Origin: Sphingomonas turrisvirgatae
GTDB lineage: Bacteria > Pseudomonadota > Alphaproteobacteria > Sphingomonadales > Sphingomonadaceae
DNA: 64,000 bases
Direction of reading: 5' to 3'
Assembly (NCBI RefSeq): GCF_001721295.1
Contig: NZ_MDDS01000012.1
Coordinates: 1-64,000 of the forward strand
The notes under the pieces were generated by a model, which did not search any database, had not been told where the DNA came from, and saw only the letters and a program-made list of their open reading frames with translations. Positions 34,607 through 43,553 of this stretch are shown piece after piece. A program made the translations under genes and the position numbers. Numbering within the stretch: the first letter of the stretch is position 1; every line of letters begins with the position of its first letter.

Positions 34607-35521
34607 CTATTGGCCTTCAAGCTCCCAAGGCAGCGCCAGATACAGGTCGCGGACGAGAGCGAAGCGCGGAGCGAATACGGGCAAATCTGCGATTTCGAGC
34701 TTGAGCGTATTCCATTCGCGCTCGGCCCGTTCCGCGACTTCAGGATCGTTGATGGAGTTGCTGTCCGGCGTGATATTACGAGTCCGGCATTTTTCACGCA
34801 AGGTGGCGAGGATCTGCTCACGCGCTTCCGCACTTGGCGGATTGGCTTCGATCAAAAAGGCGATATCGTAGACGTCTTGACGCCGATTGCGGTTGCGGAT
34901 CGGTTGTTGCAGCAATGCGCGGAGCTTTTCTGCAATCAGTTCCTCTGCGGTGAAGGCTTGCACTGCCACGTCGGCGCGGCCGAGGTTGAGTTCCTGAAAG
35001 GCATAGACTTGGTCGCGAAAACTGACCTCGACAATGAGGATCCGCCCGGCACGACCTTCCGCAAGCGCCGTTTCCTGTTTCGTACCGCGCTCGGCCGAGG
35101 CAATTCGCAATTCGAGTGCTGGGAAGTCGGCACCTTCGAACAGCTCGGGCTTGGGGCGCCGCTTGAGCCCTTGCACGCGGCAGATCAAGTCGAGATATCC
35201 CAGTCTGATTGCCGCGGTAGGCAATTTGGCGTCGAGTTCGGCGCGTAGCAATTCAGCAAACCCGTCGGGTTCCACTGTTGCCGAGAAGTCGACGTCGCCT
35301 GTTCCGCGCCGCGATCCGAAGGCGATCGCCATTAAGGTGCCGCCCTTGAGGACCAAGCTCTCCTTTAGTGAGGGTGACAGGCCGATCGCAGCAAGTACGA
35401 TCTCGGTGACCTGGCGATCACGGTAGAGTTGTGGATCGGCGCGCGCGCGTTCCACCCAGGCGCGAATATCGACATCGACAGTATCGACCGGGGCGTCGGA
35501 GGGCAGGACGGGCTCAGACAT
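34607..35521 (-). CDS. abiEii: AbiEii-type nucleotidyltransferase toxin
   Basis: A 304-residue nucleotidyltransferase toxin. Motif I appears as FGSRRGTGDVDFS preceded by LKGGT; later motifs are TAEELIAEKLRALL and RRQDVYDIAFL, as in AbiEii/MenT proteins. Relatives transfer nucleotides to tRNA or other targets and stop growth during phage infection. The start overlaps the stop of the antitoxin gene by 8 bp, giving antitoxin-first coupled expression. Confidence 0.85.
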   Translation of the reverse strand: MSEPVLPSDAPVDTVDVDIRAWVERARADPQLYRDRQVTEIVLAAIGLSPSLKESLVLKGGTLMAIAFGSRRGTGDVDFSATVEPDGFAELLRAELDAKLPTAAIRLGYLDLICRVQGLKRRPKPELFEGADFPALELRIASAERGTKQETALAEGRAGRILIVEVSFRDQVYAFQELNLGRADVAVQAFTAEELIAEKLRALLQQPIRNRNRRQDVYDIAFLIEANPPSAEAREQILATLREKCRTRNITPDSNSINDPEVAERAEREWNTLKLEIADLPVFAPRFALVRDLYLALPWELEGQ

Positions 35522-36404
35522 TCAGTGCGATCATCCATTTTTCGGAGTAGGTATTGCCATATGCCGCCTGGGGATCGAGCTTCCGTGAACCGCCGCGCTG
35601 CGCACACGCGGTCCAGCGCGCGATACGCGGATCGGTGAGACTGAGCATTTCGTCTAGAATGTAGCCAGCGCGAACTTTGACGATCGGGCTATCGACGGCA
35701 TCAACCGCTGCCACGATATCGGGCAGCCAGTCTTCGCTATGGCGTTCGAAGCAATCCAGCACGTGCTGGATGCCGCCGCACAAGGCCGGCTGGTCGAGCA
35801 TGTCGACAAAAACCCGGCCGATCGGCGCAATCTTGGCAATGGTGCCGGCAATTGGGGTGGGATCTGCAGGGTGTTTGGATTCGTGCATCACGACAGACCG
35901 GCGGCGGACCTGCGATTTGACGCCGATACGGATCAGCGGCGGCAAATTGACCATGTCGAACTCTTCTTCATAATCATCTTCCATCCGCGCGTCGCGCAAT
36001 TGCGTCCATAACGGCCGCGCTGGGGTGGTCATGTGCAATGCCTCAGGGGCGCGGTCGGTAAGGCCGTAACGCTGCATTGCCGAGAGATGCGAGATGTAGG
36101 CGAAGGGGTCGACCATCACGATCGCTTCTTCTGCGGTCGGGGCGTTAGACGCCTGGATGACACGCCAGACGCCGGCCTTGAAATCATCGTCCGATGCGAG
36201 GATCCGCTTCTTCTCGAGCGTACGGATCATAGCGCGCAGCTGCGTATGCTTCCAGTAGCTGGGGAGACGGATGATTGCCTCGCCGGCATAACTACCTTGC
36301 ACCAGTATCGGGCGCACGCGCTGATAAAGGCTATACTCGGTAACCAGCGGCAGATTGTCGTCGGTCAGCAGTCGAATAATTGCCTGACTAAGATACATCG
36401 ACAT
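35514..36404 (-). CDS. AbiEi-like antitoxin/transcriptional autoregulator
   Basis: A 296-residue protein with an N-terminal helical region that could be winged-helix (SLYQRVRPILVQGSYAGEAI) and an AbiEi-like body (DPFAYISHLSAMQRYGL, then PPLIRIGVKSQVRRRSVV). AbiEi proteins neutralise AbiEii indirectly by repressing the operon through inverted repeats. ATG 36404 is preferred: GGAG lies 10 nt upstream and the preceding 43-bp palindrome abuts it. The frame is open to 36491 but that would place coding sequence through the operator and promoter. Confidence 0.75.
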   Translation of the reverse strand: MSMYLSQAIIRLLTDDNLPLVTEYSLYQRVRPILVQGSYAGEAIIRLPSYWKHTQLRAMIRTLEKKRILASDDDFKAGVWRVIQASNAPTAEEAIVMVDPFAYISHLSAMQRYGLTDRAPEALHMTTPARPLWTQLRDARMEDDYEEEFDMVNLPPLIRIGVKSQVRRRSVVMHESKHPADPTPIAGTIAKIAPIGRVFVDMLDQPALCGGIQHVLDCFERHSEDWLPDIVAAVDAVDSPIVKVRAGYILDEMLSLTDPRIARWTACAQRGGSRKLDPQAAYGNTYSEKWMIALNV

Positions 36405-36406
36405 CA

Positions 36407-36449
36407 GTATCGAACTCCATACGTCCTTAGGACGTATGGAGTTCGATAC
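36407..36449 (-). promoter_or_regulatory. 43-bp perfect palindrome at the AbiE promoter (proximal operator)
   Basis: Two 21-bp arms match perfectly around a single central base, starting GTATC and centred on GTCCTTAGGAC. It ends 3 bp from the AbiEi start codon. On the minus strand TTGACG (36456-36461) and CATACG (36433-36438), 17 bp apart, form a fair promoter whose -10 lies in the palindrome, so binding would shut the promoter. Confidence 0.75.
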
Positions 36450-36506
36450 AGGAATCGTCAAGTAGTTTGTGCGAGTTGCGGCCTGCTGCAAAGTGGTTGC
36501 AACGCA

Positions 36507-36549
36507 GTATCAGATGTCCTATGTCCTTAGGACATAGGACATCTGATAC
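36507..36549 (-). promoter_or_regulatory. Second 43-bp perfect palindrome upstream of AbiE (distal operator)
   Basis: A second perfect 43-bp inverted repeat with 21-bp arms, again starting GTATC and centred on GTCCTTAGGAC, but differing in the arm middles. It starts exactly 100 bp from the first. The rest of the gap 36550-36764 shows no gene apart from the downstream flank shared with the peptidase duplicate. Confidence 0.75.
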
Positions 36550-36764
36550 GTGTCTTTGTTCCCGTTAAGCGACGGCTATGGCCTGCGTTGAAACCCTCCC
36601 GTTCCTCAGCGATGCCACGACGCAAAATCTAACGGGCGAAACGGGACACCTTGAACAGGCCGTGCTTGGTGCGCTCGCTCTTGCCAATTGCGTTGCGGCT
36701 CTATCGCAATTTCAGTTGGCAGGATGTGGTGGAAATCTCGGCGACCACGCGCGCAGGCAGATCG

Positions 36765-37370
36765 TCAAAGAAGCCGCCGCATCCGCTGCAATGCCGTGAG
36801 CGGCACCAAGCCGACATAGCGGCTGTCAAATCCGCGAGGGTGCCTGGAACCGACATAGACATATCCCGGGGGAATGACGCCGTGCCAGCGCGCATGTTCG
36901 AGCCGCAAGCCTCTAGGGCCCACCGGGAAGCTTACGCCGAGGAGAGAGCCATTGCAGTAGAAATGGCCGGTACGGCGGTTCGCCGGAAAGGGGGCGGGCT
37001 GCTCGACCAGGGTGAGCCGTTCGCCAGGCAGGCAGAGCGCATATTTGGTCGCGCTGACAGGTTGGGGTCCCACCGCTGGATGCGAGAGCATGAACTGGAC
37101 GAGATCCCCCTTGTGGATCGTACCGGGGGCCGGGCTGACGATCCAGGCATCGACCGACGGACTCATCACCAGCGTAATCCGGGGCAGTACCCAGGCGCCG
37201 CCGAGGGACACCGGCAGGGTCGTGGCGAGCGCGAGGAGCAGCCGGCGGGGCCGAGCGGGCTGGTCTGCTTGCTCCCCGCCGAGCGCAACCGCCGCCTGCC
37301 GCGGTAGGCGGGCGAGCGCCCGAGCCAGTGCGAAGATCAGGCTAAGCGCCGCCCAGCAGAGCCTGAACAT
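36765..37370 (-). CDS. Conjugal-transfer S26 signal peptidase (RP4 TraF/LepB-like)
   Basis: A 201-residue protein with N-terminal hydrophobic segments (FRLCWAALSLIFAL and LLLALATTLPVSL), the S26 nucleophile region VMSPSVDAW, a Lys region ATKYALCLPGERL and the late box PPGYVYVGSRHPRGFDSRYVGL. Such peptidases mature the pilin and other T4SS proteins. It overlaps trbC by 29 bp and is the last intact gene of the proximal T4SS block. A broken copy of its 3' end lies 2.4 kb further on. Confidence 0.8.
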   Translation of the reverse strand: MFRLCWAALSLIFALARALARLPRQAAVALGGEQADQPARPRRLLLALATTLPVSLGGAWVLPRITLVMSPSVDAWIVSPAPGTIHKGDLVQFMLSHPAVGPQPVSATKYALCLPGERLTLVEQPAPFPANRRTGHFYCNGSLLGVSFPVGPRGLRLEHARWHGVIPPGYVYVGSRHPRGFDSRYVGLVPLTALQRMRRLL

Positions 37371-38196
37371 TCTTGACCTCGACTTCACCGCCGATGCGGC
37401 GATACTCCTCAATCAGGCCCGAAAGCGCGGCATCGCCATAAACGATATGGGCTGCGCGCGGGCTATCCGCCTCGCGCTCGCAATAGGGCTGCGCTGGATC
37501 GCTGGGGATCATGGCAAGCGCGGGCACACGGGCAATGCCATGCTGGCGGAAGACGAGCGGATCGATGATGATCTGCACGTTGCGCATCGCACAGGCCGGA
37601 CCCTCGCAGCCAGGGTCGATCCGAAGGATCTGCGTACTGAGCTTGGCCATTGGCCCCATCTTGCGCATGCCGCCCGGCATGCCGCGAAATGCCAGCACGC
37701 CCTTGGCTCGTTCGAGCTGCTGAGCATAGGCGCGCAGGACCGGCAAAGGCATCGAGGAGGAGACGAACAGCACCGGCACCCAGCTCGATGGCGGTCGCGT
37801 GACCGCCTTGGCGACGGCATCCATCTCGGCCGGCTGAAGACCCAGCGCTTCGCGCAAGCGCTCGGCCATATGCTCGCGTTGCGCCGCAAACTGCGTTTCG
37901 GCCGCGGCCCGCGCGGCGCGTGCGCGTTGGTCGATTTCGGGCGAGATGCGATGCTTGCGCAACCCTTCAAAGGCGCGCTGGCGCGAGTGGGGGTCGGGTC
38001 GTGCGGACAGGTTGGGGCCGCGGGTTGTGGACTCCTGCAGCTTCGCCTTGCCGACGGCCTTCTCGAGCCGCTGCATCGCGGTGCCGCCTTCGCGCTCGAT
38101 CCGGCTCTTCGCCGTGTCCTGAGCAAGCGCCGCTCCGCCAACCAGCGTGAGCGCGAGCCCAAACGCGCTACTCGCCGATGGCCTTGAGATAGGCAT
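37342..38196 (-). CDS. trbC: Type-F conjugative transfer protein TrbC
   Basis: A 284-residue exported protein with a signal peptide (FGLALTLVGGAALAQ), a charged helical N-terminal region and a thioredoxin-like C-terminal domain containing VLFVSSSMPLPVLRAYAQQL, then VLAFRGMPGG and the segment PLVFRQHGIARVPAL, the TrbC signature. TrbC is a periplasmic pilus-assembly factor. The ATG lies inside the end of the downstream half of traN (29-bp overlap). Confidence 0.8.
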   Translation of the reverse strand: MPISRPSASSAFGLALTLVGGAALAQDTAKSRIEREGGTAMQRLEKAVGKAKLQESTTRGPNLSARPDPHSRQRAFEGLRKHRISPEIDQRARAARAAAETQFAAQREHMAERLREALGLQPAEMDAVAKAVTRPPSSWVPVLFVSSSMPLPVLRAYAQQLERAKGVLAFRGMPGGMRKMGPMAKLSTQILRIDPGCEGPACAMRNVQIIIDPLVFRQHGIARVPALAMIPSDPAQPYCEREADSPRAAHIVYGDAALSGLIEEYRRIGGEVEVKNVQALLGGA

Positions 38197-39517
38197 CGAT
38201 CTTGTCCTTCATCTGGATCTGAATTTGGTCCTGCGCGCGCGACTCGATCTCGGAATAATATTGGCTAAGATCCATCTTGCTGAAGTCGAGCGCCTGGAAT
38301 TCCTCGGGTGTGAAGCCGCGGCAAAGCGGCTTTTTGGGCGTGCCCCAGCCGACGCCGTTGAACGATTTGAGTTGCGGACGGCCCTGCTCCTGGATGATGC
38401 GGCCAAGCTTGGTGTTGAAGCAGCAATGGCCGCGAGCCTTTTGCAGACAGATGCCGAGGAAGCTCGAGGTGCAATAGCTGCCGACCTCATGGCACATGCC
38501 AGAGCTGCGCAGCATGGCCGTTTCCATATCTTGGCTGTCACAGCCGTTGAACAGGAACTCGATCATGAAGTTGATCGCCAGGCTGATCGCGAGCGAGGTT
38601 GGGTCGAACCCGGCGATCAACGCGCTCGCGCCGGCGTTGGCCGCCTGACTGGCGGTCGCACCCGCCTTGAACGCTGCGAACGCGGCACTCATCCCGTTGA
38701 ACACCCCCTTGGCGACCGCGATCTTGGTGCTCAGCGAGGTCAGCTGTGAGCCCATGCCATCCTTGATGATCTTGCCCTTGTCACGGCAACAGCTGGCGAA
38801 GGTCACGCTGAGACCGGGCGGTCGACAGCGCATCGCGCGCCCGCTGAAGATCTCGATCCGGCCCATGCAGTTGCCATCGGCATCGATGCCGCCGTCAGCC
38901 GGGGTGCCTGGATCGTCGATCGGCGGTACTTCTTCGATCGGGGTGACGCTGGGGTCGGCGCACTGGTTTGGCGAACAGGTCGGCGTGGATCCGCCGATCG
39001 GCACCGCGCAACCATGTTGGGGTCCGAGCGGGCAGGCATATTGGCCTTGGACGTCGGTGACGCAGGCCGTCTGCTGGAGCGGGCATTGCCAGCCCGAGGG
39101 CAAGGTAGCGATGCATGATGCGACCTCGCCGGCATCGGCCGCATCGCCATTCCCGTTGAGGTCAGCGGCGCAGATCTGGCTTGCTCCGCCAGACGATAGT
39201 TGAGGTCCAAGGGCAGGGCTTGGGGCGGGCGCAGAGTAAGACTTGGGCATTGGGGCCGTCGCAGGCGGCGGCTCCGGCTGTGAATCTGGATCGGGGTTCC
39301 ATAGGGCGGGCAGCACCGGCGCTTTCGGACCGCTCTGGCCGGTTTCCGTCGGGAGCCTCGGATTGACCTGGAGCGCGAACGAGCTTGGCCGCGATGACAA
39401 CGCGCCTGTGTCAGCGCTGGCTGCTGCCCAAGCGGTCTGGGTCATGACGATGAACGCCATCAACGCCAGCAGGAGCAGGGCAACGCGGGTTGGCGTGAAC
39501 CAGTGCCGCTCCATCAT
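38168..39517 (-). CDS. traN: TraN-like protein, second (C-terminal) part
   Basis: A 449-residue protein with its own signal peptide (VALLLLALMAFIVMTQTAWA), a Pro-rich linker and a Cys-rich body (CPLQQTACVTDVQGQYACPL, CCRDKGKIIKD, CCFNTKLGRIIQEQG). This matches the C-terminal part of F-type TraN, an outer-membrane mating-pair stabilisation protein. Its ATG overlaps the stop of the preceding gene (ATGA). A separate signal peptide argues for two exported proteins rather than one gene broken by a frameshift. Confidence 0.7.
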   Translation of the reverse strand: MMERHWFTPTRVALLLLALMAFIVMTQTAWAAASADTGALSSRPSSFALQVNPRLPTETGQSGPKAPVLPALWNPDPDSQPEPPPATAPMPKSYSAPAPSPALGPQLSSGGASQICAADLNGNGDAADAGEVASCIATLPSGWQCPLQQTACVTDVQGQYACPLGPQHGCAVPIGGSTPTCSPNQCADPSVTPIEEVPPIDDPGTPADGGIDADGNCMGRIEIFSGRAMRCRPPGLSVTFASCCRDKGKIIKDGMGSQLTSLSTKIAVAKGVFNGMSAAFAAFKAGATASQAANAGASALIAGFDPTSLAISLAINFMIEFLFNGCDSQDMETAMLRSSGMCHEVGSYCTSSFLGICLQKARGHCCFNTKLGRIIQEQGRPQLKSFNGVGWGTPKKPLCRGFTPEEFQALDFSKMDLSQYYSEIESRAQDQIQIQMKDKIDAYLKAIGE

Positions 39518-41628
39518 TGCGGCGCCGCGGTGCAGGTAAGATCGGCGCCGGCGAGGCGCACGGTCTGCATCATCACTACCGCCTCGGGAAAATCATTGAG
39601 GCAGCCACAGGCGGAGACCAGTTCCTCGCCGGGTCCGAGCGGGCATCGATTATCGTCTCCGCAACTATGGTAGAACGTGTCGAACGACGCCGGGTCGTTC
39701 TGGCGGCTGCCAACCACACCTTGTGGCGCGGCGGCGGTGTTGATCGTCGGTGCCCGGGTCTTGCAGATGGGTTCGCAGGCCGGGACTGGGCCTCGCGCGG
39801 GCAGGCTGAAGGGCCTGATGCTCTCTTGCGTGCCGCCATCTGCGGTCCGCACGCGATCGGCGAGCAGTGCCTCGGTCGAGCGGTCGAGGATATAGGTGCC
39901 ACGGCTAAGATCAGGTGCCGGCAGTGCGCTGCTGTCAATTTCGCAGGTATAAACGCGGTCGCGCTGGAAGAAATCTCGCTGCAGCTCGACCGGGCAGGCC
40001 GAGGTGCCGAACTGCCGCCGCTGCGGCAGCGGATGGAGGCCCGTCTTCACGCCGTTGCGAAATGTCTGCACGCTATCGACATGCTCGCTGTCGAGGCGGC
40101 ACTTGCGATCGCTGGCAATCGCAGTGCAGCGGTCGACGAGCCGTTCGCCGAACTTGCAGCTGTCGTCGAGCTCGAGCTGGATGCGCGCCATGGCCTCACC
40201 GCCATCGGCGACCGCGACGCGCAGCCAGACCTCATGATCGCCCTTGCTGAGCCAAGGCTTCAGATCAACATTGGGGGCTGCATGGAAGGCGCCGTTGCGC
40301 TCGCATTTTGCGGGCGGGTGGCCTTCGCTGGTCCAAGGGCTTGGTCCTGAGGCGATGAGTTGGCCATCGATCCGCACTTGCGCCCAGTCATCGCCAAAAT
40401 ATTCGATGAGCCGTGCAGAGGTGATGCGTTCGGGCTGTTCGACGCGCAGCGTCATGCGAAAGTCGAACAGGCTGCAGTTGCCGCCCTCGAGCGAATTGTT
40501 GGCGGGCGACCCCATCAGGAACTCGACCGACTTGCCATAGCGGTTGGTGGCATAGCCGCCGGAAACGCGCTGCACGATAACGTCGATGCTTGCACCGGTG
40601 ACGCTGACTTGCCGCTCGATCGTGCATTGCCGCAGCTGCTGTGCTTTCCCAAGTCCAGCGGGCGAACCGGAGAGTGCCTGAAACACCGAGCTGCTCGCCG
40701 AGACCGCCTGCGCATCGCCGGCAATGGTCGTGGGCGTGGCGCGATAGGCGAGCTGGGACAAGGCGGGACTGTTCGTGCAGGCCGTCGCCTGCGCCCCGAC
40801 ATAGCGGATCATCGCGCCTTCGATCAGCGCTTGCGCGACACCGATTCGCGGATCGGCGGTGGTCAGCGCGCCGATCATGCCGCCGCCCAGGTCGCGCAGC
40901 ACGCCGGGCATATTGCTCCAGGCGAGGTTCGCGCCGCAGCTGGCGTTGATGCAGTAGCAGCCGGCGAGTTCGGGCATGGCGGCCTCGGCGAGCTTTAGGT
41001 TCCGTGCGCTGTCCACGTCCCAGCGATAGGTGCGGCAGCCGCTCCAGCTGCCGGGCTGGCACGAGATGATGCCGTTGGCGCACAAGCCCGAGACCGGCAC
41101 CGGCAGGGTCGAGCGGCTGTCGATCGTGCCGTCGAGATCCACGTCGCGCGCAACCTGCACCGCGCCGAGGTCGCCGGTCGGCGAGGGCTGGACCAGAATT
41201 TCTAGCAGGCTCGCGGTCTTCTGGCAGGCGAGGTTGGTCTCGAAGCTGCGCTTGGCATCGACCGTGCTGATCGGCTGCCCGGCAAGGCCCGGCGTCACAT
41301 AGTTGCGCTGGATCGCATCGCTATCGCTCGACCTTGCCCGCGAGGCTGCCGCGGCCGCGCGCGCTCGGTCTTCCATGCTCTGGGCGAGTGCGACGTCTGA
41401 AACTGCAAGAAGGACCAGCGCGGCCGCCGAAACGGCGCAGGCCGGGGAGGCGAGCCTTGGCCGTCGGAGGAAAGGTGCGGCCGCGCTGGCCAGGGGTGGA
41501 GCGACGCCGCCGGGGGGAAGCGGCGCCGCTCCTGTCCCGCATGCGCGCCAGCGGCCGTCCAGGCCTTGGCGGGCAGACCGTACGTTACCGGCTGCGCACA
41601 CGAGACGTCGGGGAAGCAACCTGCTCAT
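39514..41628 (-). CDS. traN: TraN-like protein, first (N-terminal) part
   Basis: A 704-residue, Cys-rich exported protein. A hydrophobic signal-like segment (ACAVSAAALVLLAVSDVALAQ) lies unusually far in, at about 62-82, after a basic stretch, so the true start may be internal. The body holds many paired cysteines and ends in CGDDNRCPLGPGEELVSACGC, typical of TraN. It overlaps traU and the second TraN part by 4 bp each. TraN contacts recipient receptors. Confidence 0.7.
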   Translation of the reverse strand: MSRLLPRRLVCAAGNVRSARQGLDGRWRACGTGAAPLPPGGVAPPLASAAAPFLRRPRLASPACAVSAAALVLLAVSDVALAQSMEDRARAAAAASRARSSDSDAIQRNYVTPGLAGQPISTVDAKRSFETNLACQKTASLLEILVQPSPTGDLGAVQVARDVDLDGTIDSRSTLPVPVSGLCANGIISCQPGSWSGCRTYRWDVDSARNLKLAEAAMPELAGCYCINASCGANLAWSNMPGVLRDLGGGMIGALTTADPRIGVAQALIEGAMIRYVGAQATACTNSPALSQLAYRATPTTIAGDAQAVSASSSVFQALSGSPAGLGKAQQLRQCTIERQVSVTGASIDVIVQRVSGGYATNRYGKSVEFLMGSPANNSLEGGNCSLFDFRMTLRVEQPERITSARLIEYFGDDWAQVRIDGQLIASGPSPWTSEGHPPAKCERNGAFHAAPNVDLKPWLSKGDHEVWLRVAVADGGEAMARIQLELDDSCKFGERLVDRCTAIASDRKCRLDSEHVDSVQTFRNGVKTGLHPLPQRRQFGTSACPVELQRDFFQRDRVYTCEIDSSALPAPDLSRGTYILDRSTEALLADRVRTADGGTQESIRPFSLPARGPVPACEPICKTRAPTINTAAAPQGVVGSRQNDPASFDTFYHSCGDDNRCPLGPGEELVSACGCLNDFPEAVVMMQTVRLAGADLTCTAAPQ

Positions 41629-42641
41629 GGCACCGGAATTCCGGCGCAGCAGATCACCTTTTCGAACAACATGAATTGAGCATTGTCTTCACCGGGCGCG
41701 TGCTTGCCGCTCGTCCAGAGCGCGCCCGGCCGCCCGATATTGACGCATTTGCCGGCCTTGACCGGCTCCATCAGCTGAAGTTTGTAACGGGACTTGGTCC
41801 AGATCGGGCTCGGCGTGAACGAGCAGCCATCGGGCGAGCTGATCGTCAGCGCGCCGAGCCGTCCCATCATGAAGGTGCCACGCGCGGCCAGGCCTGCCCA
41901 AGCCTCGACGCTGTCGCCAAAATGGATGTCGCCGGCGATCGGGTAGGTAGAGCCCCAACTGCCCATGCACCAGAAGAGCGGATCGATGACCTTGCCCGCT
42001 GCCGCGGCGGCGCTGTCCGCCATGCAGGCAAGGCCAGCTGCAGGATTGCCGAACAGGATCGCCTCGGGCTGGATGATCGCGCCGAGCGTCGCCGATTGCC
42101 AGGTCGGCAGTACTTCAGTGATCAGCGCGACGTCGAACCCGTCATTCTCGAGGCACGGCAGATCCGTGAACATGTCGAGCATCGCCCAGACCGGCGAGAT
42201 ATAATAATGCAGCTGCGCGAACATCTTGCGCGTGTTCGTTCCGTCAGAAATTGAGGACTGGCTCCCCTGGAGCTTGCCGCCGGTGGCCATCAGATCGGCG
42301 CCAAGCGCCATCATGCAGCCGGGCTCGGTGACGACATCGATCATGCGATTGGGCGACCAGTAGGAGACTTTCACTCCGAACCAGACTTCGAGTCCCTTGC
42401 GACACGCGCAAAGCGGCTTGGACGCTGATTGCGCGTCGAGCGCCTTGTCGAGCTTGTCGTGCGTGCCGACCCGCACGCCGCCGATCGAGATCGGAAAGAT
42501 GCAGTTCCAGCGCACTTTGGTGATCGGGTTGAACATCGTCCCCGCCTTGCACTTGGAAGCTTGCGCCTCGCCGGGAAGTGCAAACGGCGCGGCAATGCCA
42601 AGTGCAAGCGCCGCCAGCAGCGCACGAGTTCGAGCGATCAT
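41625..42641 (-). CDS. traU: Conjugal transfer pilus assembly protein TraU
   Basis: A 338-residue exported protein with a signal peptide and the TraU features: early Cys residues (ASKCKAGTMFNPITKVRWNC), FPISIGGVRVG, CACRKGLEVWFGVKVSYWSPNRMIDVV, and HYYISPVWAMLDM. The ATG 42641 overlaps the traW stop. TraU is a periplasmic factor needed for DNA transfer and pilus assembly. Confidence 0.9.
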   Translation of the reverse strand: MIARTRALLAALALGIAAPFALPGEAQASKCKAGTMFNPITKVRWNCIFPISIGGVRVGTHDKLDKALDAQSASKPLCACRKGLEVWFGVKVSYWSPNRMIDVVTEPGCMMALGADLMATGGKLQGSQSSISDGTNTRKMFAQLHYYISPVWAMLDMFTDLPCLENDGFDVALITEVLPTWQSATLGAIIQPEAILFGNPAAGLACMADSAAAAAGKVIDPLFWCMGSWGSTYPIAGDIHFGDSVEAWAGLAARGTFMMGRLGALTISSPDGCSFTPSPIWTKSRYKLQLMEPVKAGKCVNIGRPGALWTSGKHAPGEDNAQFMLFEKVICCAGIPVP

Positions 42642-43324
42642 TTCGCTGCCTCCCGCTGCGGGGTGGCGATGCCGGCCGAGCGGCTTTTCGGGCCGATCTC
42701 GGTCAGGATGAGCTTGTGACCTGATTGAGCGACGATCACTGGCGCGACCGTCAAGCCAAGCCGTTCCTTCACCCGCTCCTCGAGCAAATATATGGCGCGT
42801 CCGGTGCGCTCTCCGAGTTCGATTGCGTCCCCCGCGGTGACGATCACGAAGTCCGATGTGCGCGCGGTGCGCAGCGCCCAGGGCAGATCCCGCGGGTGGA
42901 CGACCACCAGCCGCTGCGGCAGCTTCACATAGCTGAGCGGGTTGAAGCTGTAGCCCTTGGGATAGATGAGCCGACCATCGGGCAACTTGATGTCGAATTC
43001 GAGCGTGTGGAAGGGCACGACGGCGCGGGTACGATCGACCGACGCGACGCCGAGCGACGCGGCGCGTAGCGCCGACCAATTGGCGCGCGGACCGAACTGC
43101 CGGCTCATGTCCTTTGGCAGGGTGGCGACCTTCGCCTCGATCTCCGCCAGGGCATCAGGCTCGGCGATCGGCCAGACGCGCCCGATGGTGGAGGTTCCGG
43201 TTTTAGCAGGTTGGGGGGTATTTGCCGCCACGCCGGTGATCCCGATCACGGCGGCCCCCGCGAGCAAAGCCGCCACGGTCAGGCCCTGGAGGATGGCGAG
43301 GCGCAGGCTCGGTTCAGCGATCAT
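42638..43324 (-). CDS. traW: Conjugal transfer protein TraW
   Basis: A 228-residue exported protein with a signal-anchor (LTVAALLAGAAVIGITG). Family landmarks are GRVWPIAEPDALAEIE, YPKGYSFNPLSYV, LVVVHPRDLPWA and the ending with a strand-rich domain (ERLGLTVAPVIVAQSG). TraW acts with TrbC and TraU in pilus assembly. The ATG at 43324 overlaps the end of the small upstream gene by 11 bp. Confidence 0.85.
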   Translation of the reverse strand: MIAEPSLRLAILQGLTVAALLAGAAVIGITGVAANTPQPAKTGTSTIGRVWPIAEPDALAEIEAKVATLPKDMSRQFGPRANWSALRAASLGVASVDRTRAVVPFHTLEFDIKLPDGRLIYPKGYSFNPLSYVKLPQRLVVVHPRDLPWALRTARTSDFVIVTAGDAIELGERTGRAIYLLEERVKERLGLTVAPVIVAQSGHKLILTEIGPKSRSAGIATPQREAAK

Positions 43325-43553
43325 CGCCGCCTCCGAAATCCTCGGCGGTCGGCAGCCCGCACAGCGCGACCAGGAACGATGCGCCGGACACAAAGGTCAC
43401 CAGCCAGATGATCCAGCGCAGGTCGAGCGCCAGATCGGGGCGAAGCATCACGAGGTACAGCTCGATGAACAGCAGCACATAGCTGCCGATCATCAGCCGC
43501 AGCGCGGCGGGCGACGGATCGGGCGAAGCCAGGCCGTTCACTTGCTCCTCCAC
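43314..43553 (-). CDS. Small two-helix inner-membrane protein of the tra operon
   Basis: A 79-residue protein with two hydrophobic segments (LMIGSYVLLFIELYLVML and WIIWLVTFVSGASFLVAL). It overlaps both neighbouring tra genes, which supports its reality. Position between traC and traW fits a TrbI-like accessory protein, but the sequence does not prove it. Confidence 0.6.
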   Translation of the reverse strand: MEEQVNGLASPDPSPAALRLMIGSYVLLFIELYLVMLRPDLALDLRWIIWLVTFVSGASFLVALCGLPTAEDFGGGDDR

